Shown here: positions 18,913 through 24,067 of the stretch, piece by piece | Numbering within the stretch: the stretch's first letter is position 1 | Layout of the letters: every line of letters begins with the position of its first letter | IMG/VR virus record: IMGVR_UViG_3300017748_000134 | Location: 1 to 24,067 of that record | Strand: one strand, 5' to 3' | Length of the DNA stretch: 24,067 nt | DNA from: a virus | Program-made: the position numbers and the translations under genes | Notes under the pieces: model-generated | The model's database searches: none | Told to the model about the DNA's origin: nothing | The model's input: only the letters and a program-made list of their open reading frames with translations

Positions 18913-19256
18913 TGCCAGTAAGCGACCACATCAAAAGAACTCTACTGGACACAATCGCAAGCAACATCAACGAGATGATTGTTGGCTTCGATGGCACCCC
19001 AAGCACCAGTTCTGATGGCGCTGCTGGACGTCCAGCAATCACCATCAACCCGACCGTGCGAATTGTCGATGACAACACCATTCTCGTTGAAGGTTTTATT
19101 CCAGCATCGCAAGCGTTTGATGACTCGTTGAAAGAAGTGTATGTGCAATTCCGTGGCACAGGCTCGTTCACTCCAGTTGCACGGCATACAATTCTCCCAG
19201 TGTTGAAAACAACGCAGAACGAACTACGAATTCAATTGTTAATTGAGGTGAAATGA
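18912..19256 (+). CDS. Small structural protein of 114 residues, possible fibre or baseplate adaptor
   Basis: ATG 18912 overlaps the hub-like gene's stop by one base and has a perfect GAGGTGA site 6 nt upstream. The protein begins with a helix (SDHIKRTLLDTIASNINEM). A linker with SSDGAAGRP follows, then beta strands: AITINPTVRIVDDNTILVEG, KEVYVQFRGTGSFTPVARH, and ELRIQLLIEVK. The strand pattern, with a 'L.EVYV.....FTPVARHTI.PV.KT...ELRI.L.IEV' ending, is reminiscent of small N-terminal domains of phage tail-fibre and collar proteins. The resemblance is too weak for a family name. Its place between the hub-like and fibre-like genes suggests that it connects the fibre to the baseplate. Confidence 0.8.
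   Translation: MPVSDHIKRTLLDTIASNINEMIVGFDGTPSTSSDGAAGRPAITINPTVRIVDDNTILVEGFIPASQAFDDSLKEVYVQFRGTGSFTPVARHTILPVLKTTQNELRIQLLIEVK
19245..19251 (+). promoter_or_regulatory. Shine-Dalgarno sequence that decides the fibre gene start
   Basis: GAGGTGA is followed by A and then ATGATG. It lies only 1 nt from the first ATG (19253) but 4 nt from the second (19256). The giant gene also uses a 4-nt spacing, and the other genes use 6-7. The second ATG is therefore the better start. Confidence 0.6.
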
Positions 19257-21832
19257 TGACGACCAATAACCCCCTTTCAGAACACACAGATGGAAGCAAC
19301 GACGGATTGACTGATGGTAGTCACATCCTCTCCCCATCACTGACTAACCTCTACGAAGGTGTGCACGGAAACGGTGTCTTGCTACCTCACGACACTGCCT
19401 ATGGTGATAGCGACCGTAACGACCCGCCTGACCTTCCCGGTGCAATCAGCGCTGGTGCTAACGTCTACTCGTTCGTTGTGAAAGCATGCGATGTCATTCT
19501 CGACGGCGTGCTCTACGCCATTGGCGGAGGTAGCGATGTTACGGTCACACTTTCCACCACGACGACTGAAAAACTGGGCACATTCACTGCACTCACCACT
19601 GGGCAGGAATGCCTCTTCGTTGTCCTCGCTACGCCTGATGGGGTGAAAGTGACGCAAAGCAATCGCATTACGAGCGCTACTGGGGCATATCCCTCCATCT
19701 CAGGAACCACTGCATCCTACCTCAAAACCGGTAGTGGTGCAGGCGACAACCGACAGACTGTGGTTTTAGGAACAGTGCGTGCAACCTTCAATGGTAGCGC
19801 AGTGACAGCCAACAATCTCGACCTGACCATCAGTGAACGTAACGACAAGCGCGTATTCGTTCGACCGTCTCCATTTTACCTCTCACCCGTTCGTGATGGC
19901 ACCATCTCATCCACTACGGGCATCAACGGGCACACGGCACTCTCTACGGTCCATACAGGCCAAACGGGCAACTTTGGCGACAACGGCATCATTTGGCAGT
20001 CGTTCAACAGCGCGAATGAGTCAATGCTCTACTACAGTCGCAAGGACGCCAGCAACCGCCATACGCACTTGCTCGGGCCAACGAACATCAATGTCAGCAG
20101 CCCAAGCGGTAACCTGACGTTCACGTTTGATAGCGACCAAGTCTTCGTGCTGACGGCGAGCACGACCATCAACCTCAACCCCAGTGGCACGTTTCCACCG
20201 GGTCACACCGTCTTTGTGTCCGTGCCCAGTGGTAGCACTGTCACCTTTGACAGCAGTGGACTCAACCAAGCCATCGCAGCAGGTAACGCTCTCATGTTTG
20301 CCTACGATGGTAGTAACTGGAAGCGCGTGCTCTTCAGCAGCACAGTCTCTACTACAGCAAGCGGAGCCAGTGGCGTTGTGCAACTGTCTGACGGCGCAGG
20401 TGGCTTCACAAGTGACACGACGCTCTCATACGACACTGCGGCCAACGAACTCATCGTTGACGGCAAGTTGACGGTTAGTGGTTTGATTGACCCAACTGGG
20501 CTTGAAATCACCCCACAGTCCAGCAACCCTGCTGCTGCTGATGCGAGTGTTGTGGATGCTAACACGTTGTGGCTCGACAGCACCGCGAGCAATCGCCTCA
20601 AGCAAGGAGCGGCGGGCGTCATGCGTGCAGGTGACAACATCAGCGAACTCACCAACGATTCAGCCTTCGTGAATGCTGCTGGTGCTGCAAGCGCCGCTCC
20701 GGCTGCCAACCTCACCTACACTGCCGCCACTCGTGTTGTCGCCAGCAGCACTGGGACCAATGCTACGCTTACTGAAGTTGTAGCGGGTGGTAACTCCGGT
20801 CTGATGACTGGAGCGCAGGCTACGAAACTCGACGGTATCGAGACGAGTGCCACAGCCGACCAAACAGACGCTGAAATTCGTGCGGCTGTCGAAGCGGCTT
20901 CTGATTCCAACGTGTTCACAGATGCAGACCACACCAAGTTGAACGGTATTGAGGCAAGTGCAACGGCAGACCAAACCGATGCCGAGATTCGGACCGCAGT
21001 TGAAGCGGCTACAGACTCCAACGTGTTCACAGATGCAGACCACACCAAGTTGAACGGTGTTGCTGCGAGTGCAGTTGATGCCGCAGGTGCCGTTGCTGCC
21101 GTTGAAGCGGAAGCAGGGTTGGACTTCTCAACCTCATCAAGCGATGCGATTATCGAAAACACCACACAGAATAAGGACATCATCTTCAAGGTCAATGATG
21201 GCAGCGTGAGCACAGAAGTCATGCGCATTGACGGTGATGTTTCAAGAGTCGGTATTGGAACTGATTCCCCGGATGCAAAGTTGCACGTCGAAGCCGATGC
21301 TAACGATGATGTAGTGCTTCATATCACCACAGGAGGTGGAACAAGTGGTTCTGTTCAAGGAAAGGCACACATCGGTATGTCTCACTTTAGTAGCGATACC
21401 GTCCCAAGTGCTACCATTACTGTTGAAGAGAAAGACGTTTCTGACCATAGAGCAAACATGACTTTCAGCACAAGAGCGAGTGGTTCAGCCAACGCTGCGC
21501 CTACTGAAAAGATGAAAATCACTTACGACGGGAAGGTCGGTATCGGAAATACTTCTCCCGCACAGGCTTTGGATGTCACAGGAACCATCAGGCAATCAAC
21601 GGTAACGAACGGTGTTCTTGTCGCGAATGCTAACGGTGACTTGGCGGCTGCGAGCAATCTTGCTGACTTAGCCTATCTCGCCCCCGGTGGTGCGCAAACC
21701 GACACCTTCACGCCCACAACCTCTGCTGCGAGTTGGGCAGCGCCCGCCCCCACGACAATCCAACAGGCCATCGAGAGGCTTGCCGCGTATGTTGTGGCTC
21801 TTCCGGGTGCTGCGCCACCGCAGATTCCTTGA
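19256..21832 (+). CDS. Tail-fibre-like protein with 37-residue KLDGIE repeats
   Basis: About 858 residues (859 if the adjacent ATG at 19253 is used). The N-terminal 400 residues are Thr/Ser/Gly-rich beta sequence with no recognised catalytic motif. Around residue 460 is NISELTNDSAFV, a motif widely seen in phage fibres. Residues about 520-606 hold tandem 37-residue units (KLDGIETSATADQTDAEIR ... SNVFTDADH), a well-known repeat of marine phage tail fibres. Two later blocks carry VGIGTDSPDAKLHVEA (about 667) and VGIGNTSPAQALDVTG (about 763), also typical of fibre and spike proteins. The C-terminus ends in an Ala/Pro-rich region and QIP, with a short helix (TIQQAIERLAAYVVAL). I see no S74-type intramolecular chaperone domain after the VGIG blocks. 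The likely role is trimeric host-recognition fibre. It is the last gene of the rightward block. Confidence 0.85.
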   Translation: MTTNNPLSEHTDGSNDGLTDGSHILSPSLTNLYEGVHGNGVLLPHDTAYGDSDRNDPPDLPGAISAGANVYSFVVKACDVILDGVLYAIGGGSDVTVTLSTTTTEKLGTFTALTTGQECLFVVLATPDGVKVTQSNRITSATGAYPSISGTTASYLKTGSGAGDNRQTVVLGTVRATFNGSAVTANNLDLTISERNDKRVFVRPSPFYLSPVRDGTISSTTGINGHTALSTVHTGQTGNFGDNGIIWQSFNSANESMLYYSRKDASNRHTHLLGPTNINVSSPSGNLTFTFDSDQVFVLTASTTINLNPSGTFPPGHTVFVSVPSGSTVTFDSSGLNQAIAAGNALMFAYDGSNWKRVLFSSTVSTTASGASGVVQLSDGAGGFTSDTTLSYDTAANELIVDGKLTVSGLIDPTGLEITPQSSNPAAADASVVDANTLWLDSTASNRLKQGAAGVMRAGDNISELTNDSAFVNAAGAASAAPAANLTYTAATRVVASSTGTNATLTEVVAGGNSGLMTGAQATKLDGIETSATADQTDAEIRAAVEAASDSNVFTDADHTKLNGIEASATADQTDAEIRTAVEAATDSNVFTDADHTKLNGVAASAVDAAGAVAAVEAEAGLDFSTSSSDAIIENTTQNKDIIFKVNDGSVSTEVMRIDGDVSRVGIGTDSPDAKLHVEADANDDVVLHITTGGGTSGSVQGKAHIGMSHFSSDTVPSATITVEEKDVSDHRANMTFSTRASGSANAAPTEKMKITYDGKVGIGNTSPAQALDVTGTIRQSTVTNGVLVANANGDLAAASNLADLAYLAPGGAQTDTFTPTTSAASWAAPAPTTIQQAIERLAAYVVALPGAAPPQIP
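20818..21070 (+). repeat. Tandem 111-bp (37-codon) repeats in the fibre gene
   Basis: Two full units and a partial third encode TKLDGIETSATADQTDAEIR ... VFTDADH, with few substitutions. At DNA level, 42 bases at 20906-20947 recur exactly at 21017-21058, one unit (111 bp) apart. The surrounding unit has synonymous and conservative changes. The sharp local identity suggests recent duplication or recombination between units. Confidence 0.9.
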
Positions 21833-21965
21833 GGTAAAGGACGGGGTTGCTCTCTTGATTCACAACCGCTTCTTGGCTGGCGTTGTGTTGGTTATCTTGT
21901 TGGTGTTGGCGTTTCCTTTGGTCGCCTACGATGCTTTGCGAAAGGCACTATCGAGCCAAAAGTGA
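21789..21965 (+). CDS. Possible small single-helix membrane protein after the fibre gene
   Basis: An open frame ends in TGA at 21963-21965. The most credible coding part starts at TTG 21855 (36 residues) or at ATG 21789 (58 residues, overlapping the fibre gene by 44 nt). It has one clear membrane helix, FLAGVVLVILLVLAFPLVAY, flanked by basic HNR on one side and RKALSSQK on the other. A GAGGTAA sequence at 21831-21837 lies 17 nt before the TTG, too far for a normal ribosome site. Small one-helix proteins after fibre genes are sometimes holins or spanin-like proteins, but nothing here proves that. It overlaps the 3' end of the minus-strand zinc-ribbon gene by 40 nt. It may be a chance ORF. Confidence 0.3.
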   Translation: MLWLFRVLRHRRFLEVKDGVALLIHNRFLAGVVLVILLVLAFPLVAYDALRKALSSQK

Positions 21966-22183
21966 CCGCATTCGCGGCAACACCACAGACTGACACGCTC
22001 TTTACCATCATCGAGAAAGCGAGCCTGCAGACGACGCGGAATGTGCTCGTGCTGACAGCGACGGCACTTTACTTTCATCTTGTCAAGGAGTCTCCCCATG
22101 CAAGTCAGCCTCCATACAGTCCTCGCAAATGCCTTCAATCAGATGCTCAACTAAGCACGAGCGAGTGCAGGAAACACAGTCCA
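21833..22183. other. Convergent junction between rightward tail block and leftward chaperonin block
   Basis: Apart from the doubtful membrane ORF and the zinc-ribbon gene, I see no RNA gene, clear hairpin or oligo-T run here. The rightward segment at 21880-21920 is rich in TTG/GTT but has no T stretch of five or more. A terminator for either operon is therefore not visible. Confidence 0.5.
21926..22099 (-). CDS. Small zinc-ribbon protein
   Basis: 57 residues from ATG at 22099. A longer frame from TTG 22138 exists, but GGAGG (plus-strand 22109-22113) sits 9 nt before this ATG. Two CxxC knuckles, CRRC near the start and CREC in WCCRECGHFW near the end, are about 25 residues apart and give a four-cysteine zinc-binding pattern. 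Between them lies a basic segment (HEHIPRRLQARF). Short proteins of this kind bind nucleic acid or act as transcription-factor-like or protein-interaction modules in archaeal viruses; the target cannot be told. The gene lies 84 nt downstream of the chaperonin on the same strand, so it may be the last gene of that operon. Confidence 0.6.
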   Translation of the reverse strand: MGRLLDKMKVKCRRCQHEHIPRRLQARFLDDGKERVSLWCCRECGHFWLDSAFRKAS

Positions 22184-23668
22184 TCACTCACCACGCCTAC
22201 CAATGAGGTCGTCGATTCGTAGAATGGCTGTCGTAACTTCAGTGGCACTGGTAATGGCACTGCGAATGAGTGACATGGGTTCGTAGACTGCGGCCTCGTC
22301 CATGTCCATGATGCCACCCGACTCCACGTTTGGTCCGAAAGGCAAACCAGCGTGACGCATGGCGAGCACGGTATCGAGTGCGTCATGACCAGCGTTCTCC
22401 GCAATGGTGCCCGGAATGCTCTCCAACGCATCTGCGTAGGCCTCAATAGCCATTTGAGCACGACCGCCAACTTCAGCAGCACGAGCCCTCAGCACTGATG
22501 CCAGCGAGAGGTAGGTAGAGCCACCGCCGTAACAGACACTGTCGCCGTTGGCGACGAGAGAGACAACGCCCAGCGCGTCGTCGAAGCCGCGCTGAACCTC
22601 GTCCAACGTTGACTGCGTGGCACCGAACAACACCAACGTAGCCTCGCTCGAAGCAACGTTACTGCTGACGAAAAGGTAGTCGACATCGTTGTAACGGCGA
22701 CGGTCGATGAGCGCATCACAGAAGTCCATGTCAGCCTCAGGCGTATGGTATGGTTCGACACCGAACTCACGGGCAAGTCGCTTCATGGTGCTGGCAGGCA
22801 CACGACGACACACGAAGATGTTGCGCTTGCGCAAGTATTGCACAACGGTATCATGCACACCATCTCGCGCCATGACGACGCCATTTGACCCAAGGGCATC
22901 CACGATATGCTTGGCGGAAGTGAGTAGTTCCTCACGACCAGCGTTCTTCAGCGTGCTGTATGAAGATGCGTCGACTTGCACTTGCACGTTACCGTCCTGC
23001 TTCTGCTCCTCGAGTCCGCTGTTGATGAGGAGGAGAGGTGTAGGAGTGACGCCACCGAAGTCACCATCGGTGGTAACGAAGTCCTTGTTGACAACGACGC
23101 CCTCAAACAGATACGAGTCAGCCAACGCGCCACCGGGCGCTGCCAACACGCGGACATCTGAGGCATCACCGACTGCCTCAATGGTGTCCACGCACAGTTG
23201 CGCGACTTGCTCCTCAGAAGCCTCCAACGACTTACCAGTGATAGCGGTGCGAGCGATGGTGTTGAGCGAGCGCTCGCCGTTCACTGCGAGTTTGGGCAGT
23301 TCTTCAAGCACCATCGACTGAGCCGTGGTGTAACCCTTGTTGACGACGTTAGGGTGTAGCCCCTTGTCGAACAAGGCCTCAGCATTGCTGAGAAATTGAC
23401 CGGCGAGAACGACGCTGCTGGTCGTCCCATCGTAGCAGTTTGTCTCCTGCACCTTGGACACTTCAACAATCATCTTCGCCGCAGGATGTGCGCTGTCCAA
23501 TTCACGTAGAATGGTGGCTCCGTCGTTGGTGACGATGACGTTTCCGCCACCGTCGACCATCATCTTGTCCATGCCCATCGGACCAAGCGTCGTTCGGACT
23601 GTGCCGACGATGCGCTTGACCGCTTCGATGTTCAGACGTTGTGCTTTGTGATTCGTGTTTTCAGTCAT
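22184..23668 (-). CDS. Group II (thermosome-type) chaperonin subunit
   Basis: 494 residues; ATG at 23668 is 7 nt after GAGGTGA and overlaps the upstream stop as ATGA. Group II hallmarks run in order: [17 protein letters not shown] (about 23-39), NDGATIL (48-54; Asp49 matches GroEL Asp52), [12 protein letters not shown] (79-90; Asp80 matches GroEL Asp87), TAITGKSLE (141-149), an apical region with a charged helical segment (about 231-260), FDDAL (362-366; Asp364 matches the hydrolysis Asp398 of GroEL), [11 protein letters not shown] (380-390), [20 protein letters not shown] (405-424) and a [11 protein letters not shown] end. All three ATPase aspartates are present, so it is probably an active folding machine in the host cytoplasm. 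Oddities are Tyr instead of Gly before DGTT and Tyr instead of Pro or similar before GGG. The N-terminus is about 20 residues short and lacks the usual Gly/Met-rich C-tail; family length is about 540-550. A viral subunit could form its own ring or join the host thermosome. Confidence 0.95.
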   Translation of the reverse strand: MTENTNHKAQRLNIEAVKRIVGTVRTTLGPMGMDKMMVDGGGNVIVTNDGATILRELDSAHPAAKMIVEVSKVQETNCYDGTTSSVVLAGQFLSNAEALFDKGLHPNVVNKGYTTAQSMVLEELPKLAVNGERSLNTIARTAITGKSLEASEEQVAQLCVDTIEAVGDASDVRVLAAPGGALADSYLFEGVVVNKDFVTTDGDFGGVTPTPLLLINSGLEEQKQDGNVQVQVDASSYSTLKNAGREELLTSAKHIVDALGSNGVVMARDGVHDTVVQYLRKRNIFVCRRVPASTMKRLAREFGVEPYHTPEADMDFCDALIDRRRYNDVDYLFVSSNVASSEATLVLFGATQSTLDEVQRGFDDALGVVSLVANGDSVCYGGGSTYLSLASVLRARAAEVGGRAQMAIEAYADALESIPGTIAENAGHDALDTVLAMRHAGLPFGPNVESGGIMDMDEAAVYEPMSLIRSAITSATEVTTAILRIDDLIGRRGE

Positions 23669-24067
23669 TCCCAGTTCACCTCAATTTCAACAACTGACCC
23701 ATCTTCCAATGAGCGGCTTTTCACCACTCCGTTCTCACGACCGTGTTGGTAGAGGTCGTAGGTCAGTTGAGCGTCTTTCAGGCAGTATTCCGCTACTTCG
23801 AGGTAACGGCCTGCTCGCCATGCTTCGGGCGCATCGGCACTCGTCATGCTTTTACCGACGTCCAATGTGTTGCGTGCCAGCATCTCAAGGCTGGTAGCGA
23901 TACCCTTGCTACCCGCAGCCTTGCTAACGAGGAGTTTGGTGTCGATGATACTGTCGGCTTTCGTCATCAGGTCGCCAGCAGTCCAGCAATCCAGTGCTGC
24001 ATTTAGCACTGGTAGGTCGAACTTTCTGATGTTGTGACCGAGAACGAGGCCACCTGCATCAATGTGC
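23665..24067 (-). CDS. 3' part of a DEDDy 3'-5' exonuclease (RNase H-fold; 5' end outside window)
   Basis: The frame is open to the right edge and 133 residues are visible. The first internal GTG (24009) is not the start, because coding similarity continues upstream. GHNIRKFDLPVL near visible residue 10 is a classic ExoII motif (HN...FD). IIDTKLL follows, then AEYCLKDAQLTYDLYQHG around residues 92-109, where Y-x-x-x-D (YCLKD) is the ExoIII motif of the DEDDy subfamily. The ExoI motif (DxE) must lie upstream, beyond the window. The pattern 'lW..GR..EV.EYC.KD..LT.DLY..G...G' is close to RNase_H_2/YprB-type exonuclease domains. A C-terminal 25-residue strand tail ([14 protein letters not shown]) closes the protein. 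It could be a stand-alone proofreading, repair or RNA-processing nuclease, or the end of a larger helicase-nuclease. It is the first visible gene of the chaperonin operon. Confidence 0.85.
   Translation of the reverse strand, partial: HIDAGGLVLGHNIRKFDLPVLNAALDCWTAGDLMTKADSIIDTKLLVSKAAGSKGIATSLEMLARNTLDVGKSMTSADAPEAWRAGRYLEVAEYCLKDAQLTYDLYQHGRENGVVKSRSLEDGSVVEIEVNWE
23676..23682 (-). promoter_or_regulatory. Shine-Dalgarno sequence of the chaperonin gene
   Basis: On the minus strand GAGGTGA lies inside the 3' end of the exonuclease gene, 7 nt before the chaperonin ATG. Stop and start overlap as ATGA, so translation is probably coupled. Confidence 0.7.

Noticed and set aside
21880-21925. T-rich stretch as a terminator of the tail operon
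   Set aside because: The T content is broken up by G at almost every third base and is explained by Leu/Val codons of a possible membrane helix. There is no run of five T and no hairpin.
22707-23321. A 204-codon plus-strand frame opposite the chaperonin gene
   Set aside because: It is the antisense shadow of a clearly conserved chaperonin sequence, with a low-complexity Ser/Thr-rich product.
24007-24009. GTG at 24009 as start of the exonuclease gene
   Set aside because: The ExoII motif GHNIRKFD lies upstream of it in the same frame, so the start must be beyond the window.
1-24067. tRNA genes, CRISPR arrays, insertion sequences or integrase attachment sites
   Set aside because: I saw no cloverleaf candidates, no regularly spaced short direct repeats apart from the coding repeats in the fibre gene, and no transposase or integrase motifs. 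Gene density leaves almost no free space.

Overview
The window looks like part of the genome of a head-tail virus (or a provirus) of an archaeon, most likely a marine euryarchaeon. Three things point there. A long plus-strand block encodes tail-fibre-like and baseplate-like structural proteins. The minus strand encodes a group II (thermosome-type) chaperonin, which is archaeal in style rather than bacterial GroEL. Most genes are preceded by GAGGTGA or GGTGA, which pairs with the conserved archaeal 16S rRNA 3' end. From general knowledge, the magroviruses of Marine Group II (Poseidoniales) carry thermosome-like chaperonins and are the best-fitting group. That assignment is an inference, because no terminase, capsid or polymerase gene lies in the window.

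Layout. Positions 2-21832 on the plus strand hold five tightly packed genes. They are the 3' end of an unknown gene with a glycine-rich hydrophobic segment; a 16,974-nt open reading frame for a 5,657-residue structural protein with a LamG-like N-terminus; a 473-residue protein that resembles tail or baseplate hub proteins; a 114-residue protein; and an approximately 858-residue tail-fibre-like protein with 37-residue repeats. The first two are separated by 9 nt, and every later junction is a TGATG or ATGA overlap, so the block reads as one late structural operon with coupled translation.

Positions 21833-22183 are the convergent junction. They hold a doubtful small one-helix membrane ORF on the plus strand and a likely small zinc-ribbon protein on the minus strand, overlapping at their 3' ends. 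From 23668 down to 22184 the minus strand carries the chaperonin. Upstream of it, overlapping by ATGA, is the 3' part of a DEDDy-type 3'-5' exonuclease gene that runs off the right edge. Exonuclease, chaperonin and zinc ribbon look like one leftward operon.

The tail block probably builds the host-contact end of the virion. The chaperonin may help fold unusually large virion proteins such as the 5,657-residue one (inference). The most unexpected sequence-level signal is that four palindromic tetramers, GATC, CTAG, AGCT and GTAC, appear to be absent from all 24 kb on a by-eye scan. Other four-letter palindromes such as CATG, TGCA, TCGA and ACGT are common. This suggests strong selection by host restriction on both operons alike.
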